Part shown: positions 23,755-35,259 of the stretch, in pieces
How the letters are laid out: every line of letters begins with the position of its first letter
How positions within the stretch are numbered: position 1 is the first letter of the stretch
Origin: Acholoe squamosa
Lineage: Eukaryota; Annelida; Polychaeta; Phyllodocida; Polynoidae
DNA: 64,000 nt
Direction of reading: 5' to 3'
Assembly (NCBI GenBank): GCA_949317995.1
Contig: OX439044.1
Location: 18,748,641-18,812,640 of the forward strand
Made by a program: the position numbers and the translations under genes
Notes under the pieces: generated by a model
What the model was told of the DNA's origin: nothing
Database searches by the model: none
What the model saw: the letters and a program-made list of their open reading frames with translations, nothing else

Positions 23755-23839
23755 ATGTCTCTCCTCACACGATTCCCAGATTTATTATGCCATCTCATCA
23801 CTGTCTATTGACTTCACCCCACCCCACTTTATATGTAGG

Positions 23840-25000
23840 CTAGGGCAGTGGTGTTATCAATTCTGCCCTTTTCTGGACAAGGGCCTGGAGACCTAGCAGG
23901 ATGGCTCTCAGTTCTTTCATATTAGTATGTGGGATTCTTTTTAAAGGTTTCCACCTCCCCCCTGTAGGTATTGGACCCCTGTGGGCACCCCAACCTCCAT
24001 CTGAAGCATCTGTGCATAACTCTGTGTCAGAGCCTTTATTCCTTATTTTCTTTGAAGCTATTGGGAGACCGTCGCACCACCAATCAATGTCCTCTAGGCC
24101 CCCCTCACCTATGCACATAGTTGCCTCAAAGTTGCCGGCACACTTTTCTAGAGCTATGTTCTTTTCCCTCTCGAGATATTTGATATGGGCAGGCCCAGAA
24201 AGGTGATCTCCTGAGTGGGGAAAAACCTGATTTTTCCCTATGGACCACAAAACCCATTTTGTCTAGCTCCCATGCCAACACTTTGGTAGTGTGTTTGCAC
24301 TTCTCTTGAGTGTCCGCCAGAATGAAGGAGTCATCCAAGTATGAGAAGCACTTGTGACCAGCTTCCCTCAACTTCGCAAAGATTGGGGTGAGGAGTTTAG
24401 TGAAAATTTGTGGGGCGCAAGCGAGGCTGTTGGGCATGCCTTTAAATTCATAAATTTTGTTCTTCTAACTGAAGCGCAAATATTTTCTGTCTTCCTCTCT
24501 GACTAGGACTGAATAGTATGCATCCTTCAGGTCTATGTCATCCAACATCCTGGGCGGATCAACTCGACTGCCGTTTAAAGACTATTCATTTTGAAGTGTG
24601 TGTACTCCACACTTTCATTCATCTTTGACACATTTAGAATAAGCCTAAAATCCCCATCGGGTTTGGGGCGTAAGAAGACGTTAGACAAAAATTGATCTTG
24701 TTTAGGAGGAACCTGGTAAATAACTCGCTTTTCCTCTCTCTTTACTATTTGAACACCTACCTCACCCGCTTCTGATTTGCTTAATGCATAAGGACCCAGG
24801 ACATTGGTTTGGTTTGGAACCAAATCTTCTAAGGGAATTTTGACCCCTCTTACCATCCCTAACACCCAAGGGTCTTTGGTGATGGCAGACCATTTGGCAA
24901 CGTAACGGGAAATACTACCGGCAACAAAATTTTGAGCAGTATGTACAAAAGGAGGGGGACTCACCTGCTCATGTGAGTCCTCTACTTTTGAAAACACTGC
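23840..25000 (-). pseudogene. Reverse transcriptase-RNase H region of DIRS-like element B
   Basis: FLRPKPDGDFRLILNVSKMN (about 24640) is the finger region. SYLDDSFILADTQEKC (about 24310-24345) carries the YxDD catalytic motif. CTDASDGGWGAH (about 23980-24015) is the RNase H start, followed by the helical NMKELRAILLGLQAL. Gene order and wording are those of DIRS elements. The region is interrupted more than once. Confidence 0.8.
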
Positions 25001-25289
25001 CTGCCATCGCTGATGGTGGTGGGGGTCTGGGTTGTTGTGGGGTCGACACTCGGGGAGCGGAGTTGTATCCCATCTGATGGAAGACGATGGGGAAGCATGG
25101 GAACCCCATCCCCATGAGTGCAGCAGGGTTCATTCCCCTCGGGAAGTAGGTGTTCTGTCGCCTAGCAGGGAACTTGCGCTGCTGTTGCTGATTCTTTCTG
25201 TAGGCCAGCTTAGCCTTTCCTGGTGCCGGCTGCTGTTTGTCAATTTTATCAGTTTTATGGCCTCCTCCAGGTCTCCTCCAAACAGAGAC

Positions 25290-26104
25290 TTGGGGTTCTA
25301 TCCACCTTTTATGAGGATATGCTCACCATATTTAGCTATGACCATAGGTTTTGGTAGGTCTTTACGTCTGGTGGTGATGGCATTGACCGTGCTTACAATA
25401 AGCTTCATACCGTCAGCAAACGGGTCTGAGATTTCATCGAGCTGTTTGTCCGACTGTCGCCAGGATATCCACAAATCCATGACTGGGACAAAGGCCAAGA
25501 GGGCCTTGACAAGGTGAGTCTGTAGCTTTTTCAGTGCCTCTTCCTGCTTGGTTATCAGCACTGGTATGATCGGTTCCAACTCCAGAAAGACCAGTTTGCC
25601 AGCATTGTCTGGTTGGGATATGCTGCATGTAGGAGGTCAAGATCAGCCTGTGTCCTTTTCTCTCTGAACAGGGACTGTAAAAAGCCAGCTATGAGCGTAC
25701 CTATCTCTTTCCCCTTCTTTGTTTTAGTCTGTTCCTTCTCTACCTTCTCCTCCATGATGGATCTTTTTACCCGGCAGTGGAGAGGAGATCTTGGGATCCT
25801 CATCTTTTTGCTCTTCTTCCGGCTCCTCATCAGGCTGTTGGCTCATTTGGCCCTGCATGGCCTGCATCATCAGGGATCCTAAGAATTGTGACATCATGGC
25901 ACCCGTATCTACATACTGGAACATAGCAGACAGGTCAGAAGCTCCTCCCTGGGGAGGGGCGGGCTGGCTGGTAGCCTGCTGGTTCTGCGGGTTATGGTCC
26001 TGCGTGGAAGATGTAGGACTTTGGGCCTCTGACCCTGCATCACTAATGGTGTGCGTACTTCGGGTTCTTCTTGTAGGCCTAGCTTTAGATGTATTGTTGG
26101 CCAT
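25290..26104 (-). pseudogene. Gag-like region of DIRS-like element B
   Basis: Likely structural protein. I place the start at 26104, where the minus-strand context AAGATGGCC is a good Kozak match and gives MANNTSKARPTRRTRSTH. The N-terminal half is disordered (Ser/Thr/Gln/Pro rich, then Met/Gln and Glu/Asp rich). The second half is helical (about 25300-25580). No zinc knuckle or enzyme motif is visible. The assignment follows from its position upstream of the reverse transcriptase. Confidence 0.55.
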
Positions 26105-26362
26105 CTTCTTTCCTGGAAGCAGCAAAAAAAGAAAACCTTATTAATTCAACAAAAATAAATTTACCCCAGTACTATATTCAAATGCATATGCATAAGAATC
26201 AAGTCATGTCCTACAGAAGGAATTTTGTTCCAACCTCGTCCACGGTGGTGGAGGTATGATGGGGCTCAGCATGTCGGTGATCGCCCAAAGCCATCGTCAA
26301 ACCTGCAAGGAAATGCGCACCAGGAGCAGGATCCGAACCTATGTCCTATCCTAATTGATATG

Positions 26363-26645
26363 ATTTTTCCCACTTATGTGTACCCTTAACCTTTCATATA
26401 AATCAGCTACTTTCTGTTGGTCATATGTCACTCTTACATTATCTCTTTAAAATGTCTGGATCAAATGCTTCCTCTATATTCCCACTCCAGATGTACACTC
26501 CATACCAAATCTGTGTTATCTGAGACCTGTTTCACAAGGATTCTTTATTTAAGATCAATCTGTCCACTGTATGAGTGACCACTGAAGATCAGTCATTTAG
26601 GAATGACTACAAGTGTTTCAGAACAAGCTGTTACTCGTATTATGT
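26363..26645. repeat. Dispersed repeat blocks b and a, right side of DIRS-like element B
   Basis: Block b (26363-26440) and block a (26521-26645) are direct copies of 22561-22632 and 22271-22392. A further start of block a (GAGACCTGTTTCACGAGGAT) occurs near 26995, and an inverted piece of block b lies at 27146-27178. The right side therefore holds both direct and inverted copies. Confidence 0.65.
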
Positions 26646-26654
26646 AAGCAATGT

Positions 26655-26738
26655 ATATATATCAGGCACCGAATTCCTTGTATGGTAGGATATTAGAATA
26701 TTCTCTACCATACAAGGAATGAGGTGCCTAATATCTAT
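26655..26738. repeat. Long palindrome (hairpin)
   Basis: AGGCACCGAATTCCTTGTAT on the left is answered by ATACAAGGAATGAGGTGCCT on the right, with further pairing of TATAT and GGTAG/CTACC bases. It lies roughly midway between the direct and inverted copies of block b. Confidence 0.75.
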
Positions 26739-28318
26739 ACCTTACTTGCTTTATTTCACGACCCCCCCCCCTGAAAGTGAGAAATTTACCTGATATCCAA
26801 GCCCAAAATCCTCGTATGCGAAAAAGAAGCAAGCGCCTCAGTCGCCATTGTTGTTGTGGTTTGTGGTGCCATGAAACACATAGGATTCTGAAGAATTGGG
26901 ATGATGACAGTTAACACGGTTGAAATCCATAGAAGTAGAGATCGCATAGATGATGATGGCACCCATAATTAACGTCTCCATTCCAGCTCTCAGAGACCTG
27001 TTTCACGAGGATCATATATACGAGTAATATTGGTATACAAGCATCATCACTTATATATGATCATCCTAAGATCGATCTTTTGCTTCATTGCTTCAGTGGA
27101 AGTATTTCAAAAGTAAATGGGGAATGAAGGTCATGAGTAAAGGGTCAATGTAAGAGTGACATACGACCAACATAAAGTCGGAGGATGAAGCTCAAAAAAA
27201 GAGGAGCGTGGAATCGATGCTTTTAAGTAACAAAACCTGAGATTTCTGTGGTTCTCTCACCCCACCAGTCACCATTCATACTCCCTCCTTCCTCCCGTCC
27301 ATACCCCTCCCTCTGCGATGAATTTCCCTGGAGTGTTGTCCTTGACAACAGTACCTCCTCCTGTGCGCGTCAGTCCACAGTTCCTGTGCGCTGTGTGTAG
27401 GGACACATGGTGGGTGGTTAAGGGGCTGCAGACGCCTCCAGGGTGGAGACCCGCCTTAGAGGAGTGGGGCCTTATTTAGACTACTGTCTGTCCCCAGGAT
27501 GTACCCTATCCTCACCCCTGCATCATTGTACCCCTCTCAAAACACGGCATCCAGAGGTTTGATGGAGGAGCATCCAGCTCCTGCTCTTGCCACTTGCTAA
27601 TTCAGTTGAACTTTGATTGCTATCAGTGAAGTTAGAGCCTGAACATAACTTAGCCTTAATTCTTTTCAATTCTATGACCTTGTCCTCGTGATTAACTATG
27701 TATTTTTGAGTTGAATGAATCACAACAAAACATACCTGATTTTTAGCCCACCCCCCTTCCCCCACCAAAGAAAAAGGGGAAAATACCTTCATGGAAACGG
27801 GAGCATAAAGGGCAACCTCCACTGCCTCTCCACTCACCTCCATCGTCATCCTCAGCATAGGAGTTACTGCTTAACAGGAGCAAGCACTGTCTGGAAGGAG
27901 CTTTCCCCGTATCTGTAAATACAGGTATTATTCATAAAAGCAGGGTGATTTTTATGGACGTTCTTACTGACAAAGCTTCATTGAAAATAGTGATCATAGT
28001 GCTTATACGAGTGTAAAATAAACGGAAATGCGTGTGTACGTATATTTAATAAAGTGAAAATAGTGTGAGTAGTAGAGTAAAATCCATGCATTTTGCAGGC
28101 TAAGTGTACGTAAGTAGTATTGCACATCACACACATTTGACAGCCGAACTTCTTTGGGAATGTAACAAAATAAACTATAAACTAACGTTGTACAATAAAC
28201 TAAAGCAGACATGTACACAATACATATAAACATGATTAAACAGGATCACCAGAGAGTCAGTGTCACAGAAGTCTTTGCCAGACCAAGCTTAGAAATATTA
28301 TGATATTATCTGTTACTG
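26739..28318. other. Unassigned DNA
   Basis: Apart from the stray block a and inverted block b pieces at about 26995 and 27146-27178, no feature is supported. A run of nine C lies at about 26762. A GC-richer patch (about 27240-27500) has no recognised coding or RNA gene. Confidence 0.4.
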
Positions 28319-29816
28319 CCCAGCAAATTGTCGTGACTCCTCGTCAACCTGTGTGAAGTGGCTCACACATGTCGCTAGATGGAACACGACGTCGCTATAG
28401 CACAAGATCACCAGGAATAGCAATGGTGGTGATCACATGGCCTCACCTCAGATGGCGAGGATGGTGATCACTCAGACTCACCAGGGATGGCGACGCGGGT
28501 GATCACTCACCTCGCTAGATGAACACGCACCTCGTCATAGCACATGTTCACCAGGGATGGCGAGGATCGTGATCACTCATCCTCACCAGGGATGGCGACA
28601 TGAGTGATCACTCATCCTCACCAGGGATGGCGACATGAGTGATCACTCATTTCGCTAGATGAGACGCACACCACGTCATAATACACATTCACCACGGATG
28701 GCAAGGATTGTGATCAGTCACCTCGCTAGATAAAACGTGTACCTTGTGATAGCACAGGTTCACCACAGAGGGTGAGGATCTTGATCACCCACACTCACCA
28801 GGGATGGCGACACGAGTGATCACTCACCTCGCTAGATGAAACGCGCACCACGTCATAGCGCAGGTTCACCATGGATGGCGAGAGTGGTGATCACTCAGAC
28901 TCACCAGTGATGGCGACACTGGTGATCACTCACCTTGTTAGATGAAAAGCTCATGATCATCGACATTGGTAATCATGCAGCCTCACATCTGCCAGATCAA
29001 AGTATGTTTTGCCAGAGAAGGTATTGCCATATGTATCTTCCCTCTAACCACAGACAAGGTGTTCATGTTGACATTTCCCTATGTATTTTTCCTGTAACCA
29101 GAGAAAAGGTGTATATGGATAGTTGCTTTCATTTTAGAGATACCTCTATCTAAATTCAATTGATATTCTCTCTATATAATCTTGTTTGATTCAACTCTGA
29201 AGTATTATATGGAAATCAGTGTGAAAAAAAGCACATTTGATATGTATGGGACTTATACTTCATGCCCACACTTCCTAGATAGGCTACATGTTGAACAGTG
29301 GTGCTGTCTCAACAACTTTGGCAATGGTGGTGATATGTTGCCACTGTGAGTGAGAGTGAGTGACAGATGATGCAATCCTCAGAGAGCATTGACTTGGAGT
29401 GACACAAATTCACGTATTGAGTGAGACCAATTTTGGCAATGGTGGTGATAAGTCGCCATTTTGAGAGAAGATTAACTAGGAGTGATACACACTCACGCAG
29501 TGAGTGAGAGCCATGTGGCAATGCAGGTGAAAAGTTGCCATTCTGACTGAGAGTTGACAGGCAGTGGCACATACTCACGCAGTGAGTTAGATCCATGTTG
29601 GCGATGGTGGTGATAAGTCACCATGCTTTGTGAGGGATGACAAGGGGTGGCACATACTCACGCAGTGAGTGAGATCATGTTGGCGACTGTTGTGATATAT
29701 CGCCATGCCATGTGAGACTGACACACAGTGGCGAAAGATGACGCAGTGAGTTATCACTCAGAAAGGAGTCACCATTGATGACCAATCATGGCGACAGATA
29801 ACGACAATTTGCTGGG
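28319..29816. mobile_element. Foldback-type element 3 with two different minisatellites
   Basis: The termini are CCCAGCAAATTGTCGT at 28319 and ACGACAATTTGCTGGG ending at 29816, a 16-bp terminal inverted repeat flanked by TG on both sides. The left part (about 28380-28960) consists of imperfect tandem units around CACCAGGGATGGCGA, GTGATCACTCA and CTCGCTAGATGAAAC. The right part (about 29300-29770) has about five units near 83 bp around ACTCACGCAGTGAGT and GGTGGTGATA. The centre (about 28990-29300) is unique. No protein is encoded. It is probably a non-autonomous DNA element with the same building plan as foldback elements 1 and 2. Confidence 0.7.
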
Positions 29817-29937
29817 TGTGTGTGCGGCATGATAAAACACTTGCATAGGAAGGTAGTGTGCATAGTCAGCAGTCCCCCAGCCAAGAAAAGTTGTTTCTTT
29901 TGATGTATATTTTCATCTCAGGTTTCTGTTAAAACCC

Positions 29938-30023
29938 ATAGTCCACTTGGCCTCTGTCGCGCAATTGAGCCATACATTTCCTATAATATTATATATTTAT
30001 GTGACAGAGGTCTAGTGGACTAT
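29938..30023. repeat. Short foldback hairpin
   Basis: ATAGTCCACTTGGCCTCTGT (from 29938) pairs with ACAGAGGTCTAGTGGACTAT (to 30023) around an AT-rich loop. It lies just outside the start of the duplicated block P. Confidence 0.65.
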
Positions 30024-30046
30024 CGATGTAACCCTGTAAAGGGACT

Positions 30047-30064
30047 GAACCACACCAGGGGGCA
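30047..30064 (+). promoter_or_regulatory. CTCF-like motif at the edge of block P
   Basis: ACCACACCAGGGGGCATT resembles the CTCF core. In the right copy the corresponding place has four extra bases inside the core, so the motif is not conserved between copies. This is the weakest of the three CTCF-like matches in the window. Confidence 0.2.
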
Positions 30065-32657
30065 TTTTTTAAGAGTGTTAAAATATCATTCGTAAGAAAT
30101 CCCCTCCAGAAGAGTTGGAATGTAGTGTATCCATCATGCATCTCTTGAAGCCTCCCCATTGGATTTAACAGAGCTGAATGCAGTCATATTATATATGGGA
30201 ATTGTCACCTTGTTATAGTATTAGATGTAAACAGTCGAATGTATCCTTAAACTTACTGCTTTAGAATCAAGTGATAGGAAATCAGGAGGCAGGGAAAACA
30301 GAAATTTTCTATAATGTTGGGTCTCAGACATTGTTCATCACTGCCAAACAAGAAACCTGTAGGATCATCAGCATATTAAGGGAAGTTCATCCCATGAGGT
30401 TGGCACATATATGCAAGTTAGATGAGGGAATGTATCATTCGACCTCCCCAATGATGTATTACTCCTGCCACAGTCATTACCAGGATCGCAGGCCGTGATG
30501 ATGGATGATGTGGTTTAAGAATCTCTGAGGAACCACCTTTTAGCTAGTTTTATATATCACTATCTCATAGCCTGCATAGTACAATATAGATGCAAAGGCC
30601 TGGATCAAATTTATGCAATGGGTGGCAGTCTGAATGGGGTACAGAGGGAAGCCTTTTCTGTATATGTAATACATTATTCAAGGTTTTATTCATGAAATTT
30701 GTTGTTTCTGCCTAATACATTTACTTTTTATATTAATCTTGTTTGTCGCGCACTACTGCATTGCCCTTTTATATTTGAAGAGGAGATTTTCAGTACAAAG
30801 CAACCTATCATTGTAATGACGCTCTTCTTGCTTTCTATATACTAAAAGGTTGATATATACTTTCATCTCAGCCCATATGATATATCTTCACCACAGTTTT
30901 ATGGAACCTACTGAAGGACTCAACATTCATTCATGGTTCATTATCATCAGCCACCTTCGCTTATGATAATTGATAACAACCACTGATAACAGAACGCAAT
31001 TACGCCAGGATGATTCATCAACACGAGTCATAAATGATCACCGACCACACTTGTTTTTTCCCCTATAATATGTGCTGTTGTAATGCGTCCTCCCAATCAT
31101 TCCACCTGAGGCCAGCCTCCCTAGATGGCATTTGTATATTAGAACCAATAAGAACCTCAGCATAAAAAGGCAATTATACCAGGAAGGCAATTTGCCTTAG
31201 GTGTCTTCAATCATTAAGATGTGTCAGAGAGGAAATGGCCTAGTTTTTGCATCTGGATGGCATATTATGTTGCATAGACTGGGATGGCAACGCTTCTGAT
31301 GTACTGATGTTAGATCCTATATAGGATATAGAGAAGATATCCTTTAATCACTTTAATCAATGTTTATGTCTATGTTTGTGGGGTAGATAGATCTACACAA
31401 CATAGTACAAAGTATTTTCATACTTCTGAAAACAATCTGTTCCGTCTGGAGAACAAATCCAATCTTTTTTTTCTGTTTTGTGCTTCCCATTTCAAATTGA
31501 GAGAGGTAAAATTTTGTGGCTTTCATGTCATTTTCGTCATAGATCCCCATACTGGGTTACCCGGAGACATTTGTCCATATTTGGCTGTGCTTTGCTTTGA
31601 CTATAGATTCAAGGAATTGCTCTATGTAAAGCTAAACAATGACAGAACATCAAAAACTACTAACACAATAGGTAATAAACCCCTTATTTCATATGTGCAA
31701 TTGGAAAAGGTTCAGAATTCGCAATTATAAACTGTAAGTAATACAATATGAGATGTGCTCTTAAAGAAACCTTAATAACTGAGTATTACTATTAGACAAA
31801 AGTAATATTCATAAGACAAAGGGGATACATGTGTCATCATAATCTATGAAGAGGTTCCTATAGCTTTAAGTGACAGTAATTACTCCTTCAGATGGTTTCT
31901 AACTGCCTCACCTGCAGTACTCTCTTTCCTTGTAGTCCTAACTTGTACATTGTGTTGGCAGGTTAGTGAGGCATGTCTGTGTGTGTCTCAAACCATCACT
32001 TTAATGAGAATGGACCACCATTAGGTACCTAATAGTGCAGGACCTAATAATCATAGGCAAGGGCAGGGACCTTTCAGTCTAATGTGGAAAGTGGAAGTAA
32101 GCATGTGGAGCAGAGCAGGACTTGTTATGAAAAGACGGCACCTACTCCGAGGTCCATTCAGCATAAAAGCAACAACCTCCAGGGATTTGCAGTCTTAGTG
32201 CTGTGTGCAGTCATAGCTCTCCACTGGCACTATGATCTAGAGGCTCCAGTGAGACCTTTTCTCTACTTACTCTCTTTCATGTCTTGAATGAGAACCATGA
32301 TTGTAATAATTAGATCCATCATTTATAGAAACCATATGACATAGGTGGCATCCTAACTGTCAGTCCAGGTGACAGTCCAATCAGTCACATTTAATTTCAA
32401 CATGAACACTGTGCATATCTTATACAATTCCGCCCTGAGTTGGTGGTAAAATCAAAAAGAGCTAAATATAGAGTATATGAGAAATATCAACTTCCATCCA
32501 TGTATTCATATGATAACATTTAAAGCAGATGACTCACCCCAAGAAAAATTACAAATGTCAATTCTGTACTTTATGCTTGTTGAAACAAGGGTCTAATTGA
32601 GTATTCTGTACTATTTCTATCTTCTATGGTATTCACCACTTTTGCCAATGACACTGA

Positions 32658-32899
32658 CGCCAAAAAAAGGTTTCCGGTAACATGGTCAAAAAAGTTGAGG
32701 TAAGTGGGTCAGATTTTTTTTCTTTTAGTTTCCAAGGCCTCACATGTTCACACTTTGACAGATTTTCACTGATTGTTATAAAAATTGATGGTTTCCTGTA
32801 TAGAATCCAAATAGAATTTGAAAAAAAAATGCAAAAAAAGTTGAGGTCGCCTTTGGGCTGAGGTTGCCCAGGAGACCGGAAACCTTCTTTTGGGGCACG
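32658..32899. mobile_element. 242-bp inverted-repeat element with CTGA target duplication
   Basis: The ends pair as GCCAAAAAAAGGTTTCCGG (from 32659) and CCGGAAACCTTCTTTTGGGGC (to 32896). CTGA stands on both sides (32654-32657 and 32900-32903). The corresponding place in the right copy of block P (63157-63160) has a single CTGA and no insert, which confirms a mobile insertion with a 4-bp duplication. Four-base duplications are known for Chapaev- and Sola-type transposons. Which family this is I cannot tell. Confidence 0.8.
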
Positions 32900-33085
32900 C
32901 TGAGGTTAAAAGTTATTGCCAATGCTATTGATTGCTTTAGTACATGTCGGAGGGTCTGCCTTTTCTAACTTTATATAAGATTTATAGCATTTAAAATGTC
33001 ACTGAATAAAGGTAGGTATACACGGGTATTTAATAAGTGGTATAAATCATATAAAATGTGACAATGTAAAATCAAATAAGATAAA

Positions 33086-34027
33086 GTATAGGAAATTAGG
33101 CAGTGGGAGGAATATAATATATTGATATATAAATGAAACAATGTGAGCAGTTTATATGATAAAACTAACAAATGTAATAGGCCACGAAATATTACTACAT
33201 GGTAGACCAAACAGAGAAAGCCTCTTGGGTGTAAAATGGCCAACTAGTAAATGATAGGATGTGTAAGATGTTAATTGTTTCATTGCATATAAACCTCAAA
33301 ATACTGGTTGCAATTGTTTGAACGAACAAGTTGCTCAAAACAATGTAATGTAGATGGTAAGCAGTTTCTCATAATATGCCTCTAAAATGACAGCTAAATA
33401 AAGATGACTATCAATATCATCCTCATATTTCAGAATTGGTAACTTGACATTTTCAGGAATGACCTGCCCACTGATACCAGTTGGAGGATTATTTTGAAGT
33501 ATCACTATTAGACGAATGCTTTTAGGCAATAACCACACACACCACACCACACTAATATATACATTATACGGGCAATATGGACATAGCTAACTTAGGACCA
33601 CAGCACAAGTAATGATTATGTGATGGATTAGTAACTGAAAAAGAGATTGTATGCAGTTATCATGTCAACAATGCAATAAAAAGGTAATCTAAAGTTGGAC
33701 TTTGTGGATTATGTGGTCAACTGCACTAGTTCTCTACTGAGCTACTATCCCCAAGATGTAATGCGCTTAACAAATGGAGACACCACTAATAAGCTATATC
33801 TTAATCACCTTAAGCTCTTATAGCGCAGTTGACCCTGAAGTGAATTCTACTCTCTTGCTTCAGTCTATGGACTAGGGTATTTGGACTATAGGATAGGATG
33901 GGTACACATGTTTGATACAACCGACACTTGAATTAACAAACTCAGGTAGAAGAGCAACAGCGTGTTGGTATCAGAATTAATAAAAGGCTTTTATGTTTTG
34001 AACAGAAGACCAAGGCAATCGCCCTTC
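33086..34027. other. Unassigned DNA
   Basis: AT-rich, no gene or repeat recognised. Confidence 0.4.
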
Positions 34028-34193
34028 AGGCAAAAAAAAATACTGGTCAGACGGAAAATTGATGGATAAAAATATCAATTTTCATTAATAGCGATCGATG
34101 TCAAACATTTGCCGAATCTTTGCCTGAATATGTGATAGATGTGACCCATCAAGGGAGAACACCCCTCCACAGGGGGATTTTTTATTCCCCATT

Positions 34194-34211
34194 TGGCCAC
34201 CAGGGGGCATT
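34194..34211 (+). promoter_or_regulatory. CTCF-like motif
   Basis: TGGCCACCAGGGGGCATT matches the bilaterian CTCF consensus (TGGCCACCAGGGGGCGCTA) at 16 of its 18 bases. A weaker relative, CTCCACAGGGGGATT, lies about 30 bp upstream. Occupancy is inferred only. Confidence 0.45.
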
Positions 34212-34428
34212 GGAGGGCAAAATTACTCTAAAATCATCATAGGTGACATGTTCTGGGAGAAGGGGTCTTAGAACCCAGTGCACTAAACCCCATTTCCCAG
34301 ATCGTGTCACAAATTTAAGCTAATTTTTGATGCAGAATTCAATGGTCTCATTTTTGGTAGAAATGATGTGTATCTAGATGATAAAATAAGCATTTTTGAT
34401 GAGACAATAACCTATATGCCCCTTTCTG

Positions 34429-34442
34429 GTTGCCATGGCAAC
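34429..34442. promoter_or_regulatory. RFX/X-box palindrome
   Basis: GTTGCCATGGCAAC is a perfect 14-bp palindrome and equals the ideal dimeric RFX binding site (X-box), which controls ciliary genes in animals. There is no adjacent gene, so function is open. Confidence 0.4.
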
Positions 34443-34803
34443 AGTTCCAATAATCAAAATTTGCAGATATTCATGCCAATTTTAGGGGATACTCACCGAA
34501 AACCCAAAACTGAAAACAGAAATTCCTTCTAGATCAAAATCTATGATAAAATTCACCTTATTGTTATGTATTTTTTAAGTAAAAGGCTGTTTTATTGTGG
34601 TTTTAGACATTATTATGGTTTATAATGTATTTAGAGCCTAATCATCAATTTCAGATATGAATAACGACCTATGTTCAATGAGAGGTTCTGACATAACTAT
34701 TAGGAACATTTAAGTCAATGATGTATCATTTTCAAAATCATTTTCAAAATCTTTGAAAATGAATGTCCCTGTAGACGGGTGTTTTTTTTGCCTAATCACA
34801 GAT

Positions 34804-35259
34804 GTATGATTGCATTGAGCATTAAAAGGTCATTTCTCACCAATAAGGGCAATGAATATGAGGGTGAAATGCACTCTATAACCTTACAGCAACATGAAAC
34901 ATTTCACGTCAAACAGAAACTAATGACAAATTGACACCCAACATTTTTTCAAATCACTTTGAAAGAGGTTACCTCAAGGATACTTGATGTGGCATAGGGC
35001 TAGTTCGAAAGGGTAATATTCAGTTCAATGAGTACAACAAGTAGTGACTTACGTAATCATTAGTTGCTAATTGATAGTGGATGTATTCAGGTGCCAATTG
35101 CATTTCATTCTATGGTAGTATTATGGAGCTGAAAGTTTGCAGATTACACAAGGTTCTCACTTATAAATCTGTGAGAACCACAACAGATTGCAAAGTAAGC
35201 ACTTTTAATATGTACTCCATAATGTAAGCCTGACAGTGGTATTTGACTTCAACTTCTTG
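34804..35259. other. Unassigned DNA
   Basis: No feature I can support. Confidence 0.4.

Larger units (their letters stand above)
22657..26160 (-). mobile_element. DIRS-like tyrosine-recombinase retroelement B (fossil)
   Basis: Minus-strand order is gag-like protein (26104 to about 25290), reverse transcriptase-RNase H (about 25000-23840) and tyrosine recombinase (about 23754-23067). It belongs to a different family from element A, because the gag tails and recombinase sequences do not resemble each other. Inverted repeats lie just beyond the recombinase, and direct repeats of blocks a and b lie on both sides. The coding regions are broken at several points and the recombinase looks incomplete. 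Exact ends are uncertain. Confidence 0.7.
30041..33085 (+). repeat. Duplicated block P, left copy
   Basis: This 3-kb segment is matched in the same orientation by 60135-63320 across almost its whole length, with many substitutions and small indels. Shared anchors include GTCATATTATATATGGGAA, GGTGGCAGTCTGAATGGGGT, CTGGAGAACAAATCCAATCT and TCTATCTTCTATGGTATTCA. Neither copy shows a recognisable gene. The left copy carries an extra 242-bp element at 32658-32899. The right copy carries extra sequence at about 61418-61465 and 62564-62931. Confidence 0.85.
34028..34803. mobile_element. DNA-element candidate, AGGCAAAAAAAA termini
   Basis: AGGCAAAAAAAA at 34028 is answered by TTTTTTTTGCCT ending at 34803. 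GGTCAGACGG and ACGGGTG-type words just inside may be extended pairing. The match is short and A-rich, so this could be chance. The interior is unusual for this window because it holds a strong CTCF-like motif and a perfect RFX-type palindrome. Confidence 0.35.

Noticed and set aside
26325-26341. GGATCCGAACC, resembling an inverted tRNA B box (possible tRNA or SINE)
   Set aside because: No A box at the proper distance and no cloverleaf could be folded around it.
30047-30064. CTCF-like motif at the start of block P as an independent finding
   Set aside because: The partner copy at 60140 has extra bases inside the core, so there is no sign of conservation.
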